DNA from: Bartonella vinsonii subsp. arupensis OK-94-513
Lineage (GTDB): Bacteria > Pseudomonadota > Alphaproteobacteria > Rhizobiales > Rhizobiaceae
DNA: 34,447 nucleotides
Direction of reading: 5' to 3'
Assembly (NCBI RefSeq): GCF_000278235.1
Contig: NZ_JH725037.1
Span: forward strand, 727,942-762,388
Every line of letters begins with the position of its first letter. Position 1 is the stretch's first letter. Below the pieces are notes generated by a model that was given only the letters and a program-made list of their open reading frames with translations, was not told the DNA's origin and did not search any database. A program made the position numbers and the translations under genes. Shown here piece by piece: positions 15,765 through 25,106 of the stretch.

Positions 15765-16589
15765 TTACATTGATTGTTGACAACTATCGTCTAGTCCTAA
15801 AACATCAAGCATTGAATAAAGACCATTTTTATGGCCCTTTGCCCATAAAGCTGCTTTTAAGGCACCATTGGCAAAAAGAGAACGTTTTTGTGCTATGTGT
15901 GAAAGAACAATGCGTTCATTTGGACCAGCAAAAGTAACAGTGTGATCGCCAATAACTGTTCCACCTCGTGAACAGGCAAAGCCAATTGTGCCTTTTTCGC
16001 GTTTACCTGTATGCCCATTGCGTCCACTGACACTCACATTTTGGAGCATAACATTGCGACCTTCGGCTGCTGCTTGCCCAAGAAGAAGAGCTGTTCCAGA
16101 AGGGGCATCAACTTTACCAGAGTGATGCATTTCGTAAATCTCAATATCAAAATCCTCAGATTCTAATGCTTGTGCAGCCTTTTTTATAAGGTTTGCTAAA
16201 AGATTTATTCCCAGGCTCATATTCCCAGATTTGACAATAGTTGTATATTTCGCAAAATCTGCAATTTTTTCTTCTTCTGTTTTACTAAATCCCGTTGTGC
16301 CAATAATATGGACAAGACCTTTTTGGGCAGCATAATTGGCATAGAGCATACTGGCTTCTGGCTGAGAAAAATCTAAAATACCTTCTGTATGAGAAAAAGC
16401 GCTTTCAGGATCATCAGTGATGCGGATATCAAGAAAATCTGAACCAATGAGTGTACTTGCATCTTTGTTTACAAAAGGTGACCCTTTGCGCACAAGGACA
16501 GAGCTCAGTTCTATATCTTCTCTATGCTGGATAGCTGTAATGAGCTCACGTCCCATTTTTCCATTCGCACCAACAACTGTAAGGCGCAT
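15765..16589 (-). CDS. dapB: 4-hydroxy-tetrahydrodipicolinate reductase
   Basis: The protein has 274 residues and makes tetrahydrodipicolinate with NAD(P)H on the path to diaminopimelate (cell wall) and lysine. The start [16 protein letters not shown] holds the GxxGxxG nucleotide site. [12 protein letters not shown] and the catalytic [15 protein letters not shown] are the family's signature. The frame is open further upstream to 16667, but the ATG at 16589 has a strong AAGGAG site six bases before it. A promoter with its -10 at 16621-16626 lies inside the longer version, which rules it out. It is followed by gpmA at 15 bases. Confidence 0.96.
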   Translation of the reverse strand: MRLTVVGANGKMGRELITAIQHREDIELSSVLVRKGSPFVNKDASTLIGSDFLDIRITDDPESAFSHTEGILDFSQPEASMLYANYAAQKGLVHIIGTTGFSKTEEEKIADFAKYTTIVKSGNMSLGINLLANLIKKAAQALESEDFDIEIYEMHHSGKVDAPSGTALLLGQAAAEGRNVMLQNVSVSGRNGHTGKREKGTIGFACSRGGTVIGDHTVTFAGPNERIVLSHIAQKRSLFANGALKAALWAKGHKNGLYSMLDVLGLDDSCQQSM

Positions 16590-16595
16590 ATTTTT

Positions 16596-16601
16596 CTCCT
16601 T
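16596..16601 (-). promoter_or_regulatory. Ribosome binding site that fixes the dapB start
   Basis: AAGGAG on the minus strand lies six bases before the ATG at 16589. Confidence 0.85.
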
Positions 16602-16620
16602 ATGACACTTTACTTCTTGT

Positions 16621-16650
16621 AGTATAGGCAAATTTTCATCTTCTTTCCAA
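16621..16650 (-). promoter_or_regulatory. Probable dapB-gpmA promoter
   Basis: On the minus strand TTGGAA (16650-16645) and TATACT (16626-16621) are separated by 18 bases, placing the transcript start near 16614. Confidence 0.6.
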
Positions 16651-17107
16651 TGGTTCTTTTTCTCCATAGAAGAAAAATTTCGCTTTTTTAGTGATGGGAT
16701 TTCTAGTTTATAGAAATGCAGGACGGGAAATCTTTGTTCTCATTATACATTATAGAAGTCAAAAATAGGATGTTCCTCAATATGTTTTTTATATGTATTA
16801 GGTAGAATGGACGACCACGATAGCTCTATTCTTCTCTTTGTTTGCATTGCAGTTTTTTATCCATATGCCAATCTTGCTTGTGACATATAACAAAACGCTT
16901 TCTGTTTTACTATAAGTCGTGGACTCTAGATGAGGATAAAATAAAAGGATATTCTTGTATTGGTGATATTCATTTACGTTATAAATGATGCATTATCCTT
17001 ATAAGTGAAAGTCCTAATAGATGAGTATAAAATCATTGAGATCTTATTGGTGAAGCAGTATATTCTCTACAATGTTAAGAGTGTTTTCCCTTGTTTAAAA
17101 GAGGTGC
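16651..17107. other. Gap without a supported gene
   Basis: AT-rich sequence between dapB and fzlA. The plus frame at 17005-17196 overlaps the end of fzlA and has no domain or ribosome site. No terminator hairpin for fzlA is evident. Confidence 0.55.
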
Positions 17108-17800
17108 TTAGAAATCAAGATCTGTATAATGAGGACTTGCAACAATTCCTCGTATGCGATCTGTTAAAAGAGAGCGAAAAGAAGGTCGCGATTTAATCCG
17201 CATATACCAGTCTTTGGCAGCGGGTGTTTGTTCCCAGTCAATTTCTCCCAGAAAATCAAGCACAGAAACAGAAGCAGCAGCTGCTAGATCTGCATAGGAT
17301 AATTCAGAGCCTACTAACCAGTCGCGAGAGGCGCAGAGCCAATCGAGATAGTTCATATGAGGAAGAATATTGGCGCGCGCATTGCGTAAAATTTGTGAAT
17401 CAGGAGCGCCACCACCAATGGCAAGGGGCATTTCACGTTTATAGATTCGTTCCCGTACAATATGGCGTATTGCTTCATTTTCAAATTTATTTAAAAACCA
17501 GTCATTAAGACGACGCACTTCGGCACGGCCTAAAGGATTTTCTGGAAAGAACTTATTTACTTGTCGTAAACTTCCGTGTGTTTCATCTAAGTATTCATAG
17601 ATAACAATGGCTCCGGACAATGGAACTTCGTGTTCATCAAGAAGAACAGGAACTTGACCAGCTGGATTAAGTGCAAGGAATTCGTGTCTTCTAGCCCATT
17701 CATGTTCTTCAATCAGTTGAGTGGTTACACCATATTCTCCAAGAATGAGGCGTATGAAGCGGGAGGAAGAGGATAGGGGAGAGTGAAAAAGCGTCAACAT
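17108..17800 (-). CDS. fzlA: FzlA-type glutathione-S-transferase-fold division protein
   Basis: The protein has 230 residues. The N-terminal thioredoxin-like domain reads MLTLFHSPLSSSSRFIRLIL, then the cis-Pro stretch NPAGQVPVLL and SGAIVIYEYLDE. The C-terminal helical domain contains WLVGSELSYADLAAAASVS. The end SPHYTDLDF matches the conserved C-terminal tail of FzlA, the alphaproteobacterial GST homologue that binds FtsZ filaments and activates septal wall synthesis in Caulobacter (family knowledge). No catalytic Cys or Ser typical of active GSTs is obvious in the first helix apart from the Ser run. A plain GST is the alternative, but the length and the tail favour FzlA. It stands alone, 135 bases from engB, with no strong ribosome site. 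Confidence 0.8.
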   Translation of the reverse strand: MLTLFHSPLSSSSRFIRLILGEYGVTTQLIEEHEWARRHEFLALNPAGQVPVLLDEHEVPLSGAIVIYEYLDETHGSLRQVNKFFPENPLGRAEVRRLNDWFLNKFENEAIRHIVRERIYKREMPLAIGGGAPDSQILRNARANILPHMNYLDWLCASRDWLVGSELSYADLAAAASVSVLDFLGEIDWEQTPAAKDWYMRIKSRPSFRSLLTDRIRGIVASPHYTDLDF

Positions 17801-17935
17801 AATCTACACTATCAGATAGAGTTAAGGAAAATTCTTTCAAGTAAGTGGAGATTTTATAAAGATGCTTTGTTGGAAGTACAAGATTATTAGTAAAAGCTCA
17901 CAGTTATGTTTAATAAGCTCTTAAGAACAAGAATA

Positions 17936-18583
17936 TTATATTGCAATTGCTTGCAAAATGGCAGCACGCAATTCTTCTAAACCGAATGCTTTTTCTGAAG
18001 ATGTCACAAGAAGCTCAGGATAAGCTGCTGGACGTTTAAGAAGTTGTGTTTTTGTCGTTAGTATTAATTTTTCAAGGACATTCGATTTTATTTTATCACT
18101 TTTTGTTAAAACGATCTGATAAGATACGGCTGCTTTATCGAGAAGATCTAGAACATCAGAATCATTCTTTTTGATCCCATGACGTGAATCAATCAAGACA
18201 TAAACACGTTTTAGGGTTGTGCGACCCCGTAAATAGCTAAAAATCAGTTGTGTCCATGCATCAACCAGGTTTTTAGGTGCTTTTGCAAAACCATAACCTG
18301 GCATATCTACGAGTGCAACAGGGGGAAGATCTCCTTGCTGCCCACTAAAACCATCGGGTACAAAGTAATTCAGTTCTTGAGTACGCCCTGGTGTATTTGA
18401 GGTCCGTGCCAAATTCTTTTGTTGGACGAGTGCGTTGATAAGGGAAGATTTCCCAACATTAGAACGTCCCGCAAATGCAATCTCAGGTGGTCCTTCCGGT
18501 GGAAGGAAGTGTATTGCTGGCACACCACGAATAAAAATCCAATTGCAAGAAAAAATTCCAGAAAGAGAAGAACTTTTTGTCAT
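17936..18583 (-). CDS. engB: Ribosome biogenesis GTPase YihA/YsxC/EngB
   Basis: The protein has 215 residues. It has the full set of GTPase motifs: G1 [14 protein letters not shown] (from residue 39), G2 [13 protein letters not shown]3 [13 protein letters not shown]4 LTKSDK and G5 VTSSEKAFG. It assists late assembly of the 50S ribosomal subunit. The ATG follows the yidC stop directly (TGA then ATG), so translation is probably coupled. Confidence 0.95.
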   Translation of the reverse strand: MTKSSSLSGIFSCNWIFIRGVPAIHFLPPEGPPEIAFAGRSNVGKSSLINALVQQKNLARTSNTPGRTQELNYFVPDGFSGQQGDLPPVALVDMPGYGFAKAPKNLVDAWTQLIFSYLRGRTTLKRVYVLIDSRHGIKKNDSDVLDLLDKAAVSYQIVLTKSDKIKSNVLEKLILTTKTQLLKRPAAYPELLVTSSEKAFGLEELRAAILQAIAI

Positions 18584-20419
18584 TCATGTATTGCTTTTTT
18601 GGGGTGACTTTCGCCACATAGCTTTAAGATTATCGAAAAGCTCAATTTTAACACCTTGACGTTTCATCATGATACTTTGTTGAATGATCGATAATATATT
18701 GTTCCATGCCCAGTAAATAACAAGACCAACAGGGAAGGATGCCAACATAAAGGTAAAGATGACGGGCATCCATGCGAAGATCATAGCTTGCGTTTGGTCT
18801 TGAGGGGCTGGGTTCATACGCATTTGTAAAAACATTGTTATTCCCATGATTAAAGGCCATGCACCAATCATAAGAAACGTTGGAGCTGCGTATGGCAAAA
18901 GACCAAACAGATTAAAAAAGGACGTTGGATCGGGCGCTGCTAAATCTTTAATCCAGCCAAAGAACGGTGCATGCCGCATTTCTAGGGTAATATACAGAAC
19001 TTTATAAAGAGCAAAAAATATTGGAAATTGAACCAACATAGGCCAACAGCCCGCAAGAGGATTAATTTTTTGTGTTTTATACAATTCTATTATTGCTTGT
19101 TGTTGTTTGGTTCTATCCTCGGGATATTTTTCTTTTATTTCCAGCAACATTGGTTGTATCAGCTTCATACGCGCCATAGATTTATAGGATTTATTTGCTA
19201 GCGGGAAGAGAAGCGTTTTCAAGAGCACTGTGACAAGAAGAATAGCGATACCGAAATTGCCAGTTTGCTTATAAAGAATATCGATGAGAGAGAACATTGG
19301 TTTTGTGATGAAATCAAACCAACCCCAATCGATTAAAAGAGCGAATTTTTTAATTTTCAGGTCATCTTGATAGTAATTAATGATCTCAACTTGTTTTGCA
19401 CCAGCAAAAAGACGATTTGTAACAGTTTTTGTTTCATTGGGAGCAATCGTTAAAAGCGACCCGAGCAAGTCAGACTGATAATGCGTTTGCAAGCGATCAA
19501 AATAAATAAAGCGGCTGGTATATTCTTTATCTTGTTGAGGAATAACCGCTACAGCCCAATATTTATCGGTAATGCCAATCCATCCTCCCGTTACTTTAGA
19601 AAAAGTTACACTTTTTTGGCCATTCGCAGGATTAGGATCAAGTTCTGCTAGTGTTTTGTATTTCTCAGTTTTAAGTGAATCACCTGCAATACCTATCATG
19701 CCTTCATGGAGTAAATAGGTTGCATTTGTGTGTTCTGGTGGAGCTGCACGTGCAACGCGGGCATAGGACGAGAGATATATCGGTTTATCTCCTTCATTGC
19801 TGATAGAATCTTCAATGGTAAACATGTAATGATCATCAACAGAAAGGGTACGACGGAAGATCTGTCCCTGTCCATTATTATAAATTAAAGTAATGGGTGT
19901 TGAAGGAGTTAGTGTTGTATTGTCTCCCTCTATTTGCCATTGGGTATCAGATTGTGGCAAAGCTTCTGCTGACAAAGATGAACTTGTAAAACCAAATTCG
20001 GCAAGGTAGGTCGTTGTGAACCCCTTGGGATTCAACAAAGCAATTTCCGGCGATCCCTTTTCTACTGTCAGACGGTATTTTTTGAGATGAAGGTCATCAA
20101 ATTGTGCACCAACAAGATTAATGGAGCCCTCTAGTTCATTGTTTTTTATGGCAATACGGTTTGTTTGAGCCAAAACAACCTTCCGTATTTCAGGAGTCAT
20201 TTTTTGGTCAATGATAGATGCTGATCCATGCGCCGGAGTAGTATCAGAGAAACCTGTCGTAGGAGCGGAAAGGGCTGATTGTTGTTTTGACAATTGCTGT
20301 GCAATGATTTGTTGTTTTTGTAACTCAGCTTGTTTGGGAAACACATGAAGAAATTGCCATGCAACAAGCACTACGAAAGATAATCCAATGGCGATAAAGA
20401 AATTGCGGTTATATTCCAT
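18584..20419 (-). CDS. yidC: Membrane protein insertase YidC/Oxa1
   Basis: The protein has 611 residues, the Gram-negative type. A first helix ([20 protein letters not shown]) is followed by a proline- and glutamine-rich linker, and then a large periplasmic beta domain (about 80-360). The conserved insertase core has five helices, starting about [18 protein letters not shown] and including [20 protein letters not shown] and the helix ending [13 protein letters not shown]. It inserts membrane proteins with or without SecYEG. It overlaps the end of rnpA by 11 bases and abuts engB, so rnpA, yidC and engB form one unit. No yidD lies between rnpA and yidC. Confidence 0.96.
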   Translation of the reverse strand: MEYNRNFFIAIGLSFVVLVAWQFLHVFPKQAELQKQQIIAQQLSKQQSALSAPTTGFSDTTPAHGSASIIDQKMTPEIRKVVLAQTNRIAIKNNELEGSINLVGAQFDDLHLKKYRLTVEKGSPEIALLNPKGFTTTYLAEFGFTSSSLSAEALPQSDTQWQIEGDNTTLTPSTPITLIYNNGQGQIFRRTLSVDDHYMFTIEDSISNEGDKPIYLSSYARVARAAPPEHTNATYLLHEGMIGIAGDSLKTEKYKTLAELDPNPANGQKSVTFSKVTGGWIGITDKYWAVAVIPQQDKEYTSRFIYFDRLQTHYQSDLLGSLLTIAPNETKTVTNRLFAGAKQVEIINYYQDDLKIKKFALLIDWGWFDFITKPMFSLIDILYKQTGNFGIAILLVTVLLKTLLFPLANKSYKSMARMKLIQPMLLEIKEKYPEDRTKQQQAIIELYKTQKINPLAGCWPMLVQFPIFFALYKVLYITLEMRHAPFFGWIKDLAAPDPTSFFNLFGLLPYAAPTFLMIGAWPLIMGITMFLQMRMNPAPQDQTQAMIFAWMPVIFTFMLASFPVGLVIYWAWNNILSIIQQSIMMKRQGVKIELFDNLKAMWRKSPQKSNT

Positions 20420-20801
20420 TCGTACACCCCTGTTGGCATTGCTGATGTTTTGTTTTTGGTTTTATTCGTCGGTTTAATTCACTGATCAAGGATGTAAAAG
20501 GTGCATGAAGCACATCAGGACGCGCTACAATGACATAGTCTGTTCCTGCTTCCATGTTATCTGTTAAACCCACTCTCACGGCTTCTCGTAGACGCCTTTT
20601 AATACGATTGCGTTTAACAGCATTACCGTTTTTACGTGTAACTGTGAAGCCTACACGCGCAACAAGAGGAGTTTTTATTTCTGCTGTTTGTTCATGAGAC
20701 TTAACTTCCAGCAGAAATAAAGGACCACGTCGCTTTTCTCCTGTGCGTACAGACAAGAAATCCGCTCTCTTGCGAATGCGGCAGGGATGTTTTTTCTTCA
20801 T
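20409..20801 (-). CDS. rnpA: Ribonuclease P protein component
   Basis: The protein has 130 residues and is strongly basic. It has the RNase P signature region [20 protein letters not shown] with RRLREAVR following, and an N-terminal [19 protein letters not shown]. It binds the catalytic RNA and pre-tRNA leaders. Its 3' end overlaps yidC by 11 bases, and rpmH lies 131 bases upstream, the usual bacterial order. Confidence 0.95.
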   Translation of the reverse strand: MKKKHPCRIRKRADFLSVRTGEKRRGPLFLLEVKSHEQTAEIKTPLVARVGFTVTRKNGNAVKRNRIKRRLREAVRVGLTDNMEAGTDYVIVARPDVLHAPFTSLISELNRRIKPKTKHQQCQQGCTNGI

Positions 20802-20932
20802 AAAAAGCGTTTCGCAATTTTACTAAACGCCTGCAAAAGCAGGCACTGGAGGTTCATAACGAAAGTTTCACAACGAAGAAATGACGAATACTCTTCAACT
20901 CTTGTGAAAATTTAAATGGTTAAGTTAAATGC

Positions 20933-21067
20933 TTAAGCAGATAACCGCTTACGCCCACGAGCACGTCTTGCAGCGATAACTTTACGTCCACCAGCTGTTG
21001 CCATACGTGCACGAAATCCATGGCGGCGTTTACGGACCAATTTAGATGGTTGGTAAGTACGTTTCAT
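20933..21067 (-). CDS. rpmH: 50S ribosomal protein L34
   Basis: A 44-codon gene on the minus strand: [20 protein letters not shown], then [20 protein letters not shown] and RLSA. This is the full, very basic L34 sequence. It begins the rpmH-rnpA-yidC-engB cluster. There is no clear Shine-Dalgarno before the ATG; a small CCGC/GCGG hairpin lies in the leader at about 21079-21091. Confidence 0.97.
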   Translation of the reverse strand: MKRTYQPSKLVRKRRHGFRARMATAGGRKVIAARRARGRKRLSA

Positions 21068-21160
21068 TTATTTAAATACCGCGGAGTGCGGCCCTTCTTA
21101 AATTCTATGGGCAAAACTATGCGCTAGATGAACAGTCTTATCCTATCATACGATTGCTAA

Positions 21161-21189
21161 CCCATAGGCAAAAACATAAAAAAAGTCAA
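21161..21189 (-). promoter_or_regulatory. Probable rpmH promoter
   Basis: On the minus strand TTGACT (21189-21184) and TATGGG (21166-21161) are 17 bases apart, 94 bases before the rpmH ATG. Confidence 0.55.
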
Positions 21190-21662
21190 TCTCAGATTAT
21201 TTTTCTCTCTTTCAAAAATATAAAACTCCCCTAAAGGATGTGAGTTTTATTCGTAATACTTTTAAAAAGTTAAGGAAAATAATTGCTGCTTACAACAACG
21301 CATTTTACAATTATTTCTTTTGTAACACAAGTGGATACTCACGATGTTAAAAGAGTAGAAAAAGAATCACGATTTGCTATTATATCATTATGATGCGTGC
21401 GTTTATATAAAAAAATTGCGCGGTTTTGCCTCTTATAAGACACTAGAACATTGGTTAAAGAGAGTGCATGATAACGATCATTTAAGAATATTTTATACTC
21501 GAGTTTTTTATTTGAGGTTTGTTTCGTGTTTGGAAAGAGATAGAGTATAAGGTAGTTTACATTTTGTCATTCTCATAAAGTGAGAAGTTTTAGATGCTTA
21601 AGTTGAAGTACTGTTCGTCCTTATTGTTCTATTTTTTGAATTTTATATAGAGAGGAAAGAGT
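21190..21662. other. Divergent promoter gap between rpmH and mrp
   Basis: No gene is seen. It holds a hairpin, TAAAACTC (21221-21228) with GAGTTTTA (21242-21249), and a shorter one, TTCTCA with TGAGAA, near 21570-21587. Neither has a clear T-run, so they may be regulatory or relics. Confidence 0.5.
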
Positions 21663-22757
21663 GTGTGTCCTATCACAAGTGAGGCTGTCCGTAACGCGTT
21701 ACATAAAATCAAAGCACCGGATTTTGAAAGTGATATTGTCTCATTGGGGCTTCTTTCAGAAATATTGATTGCTCAGGGAAAAGTTTTCTTCTCCATTACC
21801 GTCCCAGATGGACGCGTACAAGAATGGGAGTCGTTGCGTCGTGCTGCTGAAGAAGTTGTGTGTGTTATGGATGGGGTCGAATCTGTTGTTGTCACACTTA
21901 CTGCAGAAAAAAAAACAACGATATCTTCTCAGGTTCATAAAGATACAGTTTTTTCTGCGCCAAAACGAAGAACACATGCATTGCCTGTAAAAATGCCAAT
22001 AGAAGGTGTTCGGCATGTGATTGCGGTTGCTTCTGGAAAGGGGGGCGTTGGAAAATCTACAATGGCAATCAATATCGCTCTTGCTTTACAAGATTCTGGT
22101 TTGAAAACGGGGTTGATGGATGCAGATATCTATGGTCCCTCTTTACCACGTTTGACAGGGCTTGTTAACAAAAAACCACAGTATATCGAAGGGAAAAAAC
22201 TTCAACCTCTTGAAAAATTTGGCCTTAAATTGATGTCGATGGGATTTTTGGTTGAGGAGGAAAAGCCGGTGGTCTGGCGTGGACCTATGGTAATGGCGGC
22301 TGTGACACAATTGCTAAGAGATGTTTTATGGGGACCTCTTGATGTTTTGGTGGTTGATATGCCGCCGGGAACAGGGGATGCACAATTGACTCTTGCTCAA
22401 CAAGTGCAGTTGACGGGTGCGTTGATTGTTTCTACTCCGCAGGATCTTGCTTTGGTTGATGCACGCAAAGCAATAGAAATGTTTATGAAGGTGGATGTTC
22501 CTATTTTAGGACTTATTGAGAATATGAGTTATTTCATTGCTCCTGATACGCAAAAACGCTACGATATTTTTGGTTATGGTGGTACGCGTGCAGAAGCGGA
22601 ACGCCGAGGGGTGCCTTTTTTGGCAGAAGTGCCGCTTGATGCAGCTTTACGGTCTTCTTCAGATGATGGTGTGCCAATTTTCGTTGCTAAACCTGATGGG
22701 GAGCACGCTAAGCTTTATCGTGCGATTGTTGATCAAGTGAAAAATAGATTTTTTTAA
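21663..22757 (+). CDS. mrp: Mrp/ApbC (NBP35)-family iron-sulfur carrier ATPase
   Basis: The protein has 364 residues. The N-terminal 95 residues form the MIP18-like domain of long Mrp proteins. The P-loop is of the deviant Walker A type, SGKGGVGKST at 125-133, followed by MDADIYGPSLPRL and VVDMPPGTGDAQLTL. It should carry or help insert Fe-S clusters. The CxxC motif that binds the cluster in ApbC is absent: the equivalent stretch reads ENMSYFIAPDTQKRYDIFG (286-304), with Ala and Thr at the Cys positions. As far as I recall, Rhizobiales relatives share this. The start is a GTG at 21663 preceded by GAGAGGAAAG. A GTG at 21661 is in another frame. Confidence 0.92.
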   Translation: MCPITSEAVRNALHKIKAPDFESDIVSLGLLSEILIAQGKVFFSITVPDGRVQEWESLRRAAEEVVCVMDGVESVVVTLTAEKKTTISSQVHKDTVFSAPKRRTHALPVKMPIEGVRHVIAVASGKGGVGKSTMAINIALALQDSGLKTGLMDADIYGPSLPRLTGLVNKKPQYIEGKKLQPLEKFGLKLMSMGFLVEEEKPVVWRGPMVMAAVTQLLRDVLWGPLDVLVVDMPPGTGDAQLTLAQQVQLTGALIVSTPQDLALVDARKAIEMFMKVDVPILGLIENMSYFIAPDTQKRYDIFGYGGTRAEAERRGVPFLAEVPLDAALRSSSDDGVPIFVAKPDGEHAKLYRAIVDQVKNRFF

Positions 22758-23418
22758 ATTTACGTTTTTCTTAAGAGGGGGAGGATACAATATTAAAAAA
22801 AACATAAGAGGCTGTTTTTTCTGAGGGAAAGGAATTGGTTAAAGACTTTGTTCAGGTACGAGGAAGTCTTTTTCAATATGAAATTGTTGGATGTTGATCG
22901 TATTGTTGCGAAAACCATGGAGAATACTCCAAAATAAGATGTGATAATGCGAACGATCTCTGCTTATTCAAAAATGGTGCAGGATGTTGTTATTATGAGA
23001 AAACAATTCATGTTTGCTTGGAGAATGGTTTTTTCATTGGTAAAAAAGCTGATTTTAAAATACTGGCGCTATGAGATCATTTAGAACATTGCGCTTTTAA
23101 AAAGACGGAATAAGACTAAAATCTGGATGGATAGAAAAATTATTCGTCACTTGAAGAAAAAAGTTTGCGGAGAATTACAGAAGCTCATGTGCTGTCAGAT
23201 GGGGGAATTTATTCTACTAGAAGCCATGATAATGATCACAAACGCGTTATCGCACTAAGAAGATATTGGAGTAAGCACTCTTGTTATGGTACGAGCGATT
23301 ATTGAAGCTGTTGCTCTTTTGGTGGTGGCAAAAAAATGGCAGAAATGGATGATGTTCACGCGTTTAAGATTTTAGTAAAATCTGATGGAGAGAGGTTCTT
23401 TGATGATGAAAGAAGAGC
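22758..23418 (+). pseudogene. Decayed gene remnant(s) between mrp and rsmI
   Basis: No intact frame fills this 660-bp gap, but short stretches look like former coding sequence in shifting plus-strand frames. Around 22818-22896 it gives SEGKELVKDFVQVRGSLFQ; near 23155-23300 a longer piece gives LRRITEAHVLSDGG, then IYSTRSHDNDHKRVIALRRY, ended by a stop. I do not recognise the family. Stops and frame changes between the pieces indicate a dead gene or genes. Confidence 0.45.
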
Positions 23419-24306
23419 ATGTGTGAAAAAGCATATTTTATAGGTGCTCATGCTTATTGTGCGCCAGTCATAGAACCAGCGCTTTATCTCGTGTCAACAC
23501 CTATCGGGAATCTTGGAGATATTACTCTTCGTGCTTTGCAGGTGCTTGCAGGCGTTGATATTTTAGCTTGTGAGGATACGCGGGTAACACGTGTTCTCTT
23601 AGAACGCTACGCTATTCAGAAAAAATTGTTTCTTTATCATGAACATAATGCACAAAAAGCAGGACCAAAATTATTAGCAGCTTTGGCAGAAAATAAAAGC
23701 GTGGCACTTATCTCAGATGCTGGAACACCGCTTATTTCTGATCCTGGATTTCGATTGGTAGAAGAGACGCGTAAAGCTGGTTATAAAATTGTTCCGATTC
23801 CTGGAGCATCCGCTCTTTTAGCTGCTCTTGTCACGACGGGACTTCCCACCGATAGCTTTTTCTTTGCAGGTTTTTTGAGTGCGCGCAAGGTTCAGCGTCA
23901 AAAGCGTTTAGAACAATTAAAAGCTATTCCTGCGACTTTGGTTTTTTATGAATCACCCCATCGTCTTGTCGAGACTTTACAGGATATGATTTCTGTTTTT
24001 TCGGCTGATCGTCCTGCGGCAATTTGTCGTGAATTAACAAAAAAGTTTGAAACAATAGATGTTTCCAATTTAGGAAATTTATTCGAAAGTTACAGAAAAC
24101 AGGACCATATTCGTGGGGAAATTGTTGTGCTTGTTGGGGAGGCTCTTTCCTCTTTTGAAGTGATGAGCAATCAAGAAATTGATGAAATGTTATTGGAATT
24201 GGCACGTACACATTCTACAGCTCAAGCTGCTGCTTTAGCGGCTAAGAAAACGGGTTTAAAAAAGCAAGAACTTTTTCAGCGGTTGATTTTTTTGAAGGAG
24301 GCATAA
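23419..24306 (+). CDS. rsmI: 16S rRNA (cytidine-1402-2'-O)-methyltransferase
   Basis: The protein has 295 residues and is SAM-dependent, methylating C1402 in the decoding centre. It has the family motifs YLVSTPIGNLGDITLRAL, ACEDTRVTRVLL, ISDAGTPLISDPGFRLV, PIPGASALLAAL and FFAGFLSARKVQRQKRL. The first 20 residues (MCEKAYFIGAH) precede the usual start and may be a short extension; the ATG at 23419 has AGAAGAG close before it. The YraN-family gene follows after 11 bases, an order common in alphaproteobacteria. Confidence 0.95.
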   Translation: MCEKAYFIGAHAYCAPVIEPALYLVSTPIGNLGDITLRALQVLAGVDILACEDTRVTRVLLERYAIQKKLFLYHEHNAQKAGPKLLAALAENKSVALISDAGTPLISDPGFRLVEETRKAGYKIVPIPGASALLAALVTTGLPTDSFFFAGFLSARKVQRQKRLEQLKAIPATLVFYESPHRLVETLQDMISVFSADRPAAICRELTKKFETIDVSNLGNLFESYRKQDHIRGEIVVLVGEALSSFEVMSNQEIDEMLLELARTHSTAQAAALAAKKTGLKKQELFQRLIFLKEA

Positions 24307-24317
24307 AACTTTAAAGG

Positions 24318-24698
24318 ATGCGTAAGTTTATGCAAAAAGAGCGCAGAAAAAAGTCTTTTTATCGAGGCGTTCGTGCAGAAAAATGGGCCGCTTGGTGGCT
24401 GCGACTTAAAGGATTTCATATTGCTGAAATTCGCTTTAAAACAAAGTGTGGTGAAATCGATTTAATTGCACGGCGTGGAAATCTTGTTTTAATTGTGGAG
24501 GTCAAAGCACGTTCAACCTTGGCTGAAGCAATGGCTGCGGTTTCTCGGGTAAATGAGAGGAGAATCGAAGCAGCAGCCGATATTTGGCTTGCACGACAAA
24601 AAGATCATGCTCTTTTATGTGTACGCTTTGACCTCATTGCAATTTTGCCGTGGCGTTGGCCACAGCATATTCCTGCTTTTTTTACATCTGATAAATAA
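24318..24698 (+). CDS. YraN/UPF0102-family endonuclease-fold protein
   Basis: The protein has 126 residues. It has the restriction-endonuclease-like core of the family: [19 protein letters not shown], then [20 protein letters not shown] followed by KAR. The D and ExK residues in this stretch would bind metal. The in vivo role is not settled. The ATG at 24330 is an alternative start, because AAAGG is too close to the ATG at 24318. It lies 11 bases after rsmI and is probably cotranscribed. Confidence 0.88.
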   Translation: MRKFMQKERRKKSFYRGVRAEKWAAWWLRLKGFHIAEIRFKTKCGEIDLIARRGNLVLIVEVKARSTLAEAMAAVSRVNERRIEAAADIWLARQKDHALLCVRFDLIAILPWRWPQHIPAFFTSDK

Positions 24699-24790
24699 GA
24701 GTTTCTATATCATTTTAACCATGGTAGATGAAAAATATTTCGTTTTATACAGATGGGGTAGGGGGAGTGCGTCACAATTTGAGCGTTATG

Positions 24791-24795
24791 AGGAG
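24791..24795 (+). promoter_or_regulatory. Ribosome binding site that fixes the start of the small membrane protein
   Basis: AGGAG lies six bases before the ATG at 24802; the longer frame from 24553 overlaps the YraN-family gene and lacks such a site. Confidence 0.75.
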
Positions 24796-24801
24796 CAAAA
24801 T

Positions 24802-25047
24802 ATGGACGATTATGAAAAATTTGCAACGGGTTTGTTGATTGTTTTTGGAGCACTGATTATAGGCGGTTTAATGGCAATGCATATTGTCCTTATGAACAAG
24901 CCAGGTTTTTTATTTGCATTAGCGGCTGCTGTCGTTGGTTGGTTTTCTGCTTTTGCGGTTCTCTTTGATAAGCCTAAAGTCTATTTGGGATTGATTATTC
25001 TTGCCATGTTATGTGTTGCTTCTTCAATTACTATTTATGTGAGTTAA
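24802..25047 (+). CDS. Small membrane protein of unknown function
   Basis: From the ATG at 24802 there are 81 residues with three hydrophobic segments: GLLIVFGALIIGGLMAMHIV, GFLFALAAAVVGWFSAFAVL and VYLGLIILAMLCVASSITIY, joined by short polar turns (MNKP, DKPK). No family is recognised. The frame is open upstream to 24553, but that part overlaps the YraN-family gene. Position between that gene and the proC-like gene suggests it rides in the same transcript. Confidence 0.65.
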   Translation: MDDYEKFATGLLIVFGALIIGGLMAMHIVLMNKPGFLFALAAAVVGWFSAFAVLFDKPKVYLGLIILAMLCVASSITIYVS

Positions 25048-25106
25048 TTCGTTAAAATGTATGAACTGTTGGTTGAATCTTCCTTTAGTAAGAGAAAGGA
25101 ATAAAA

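Noticed and set aside
17005-17196. 63-codon plus frame
   Set aside because: Overlaps the end of fzlA on the other strand and has no domain.
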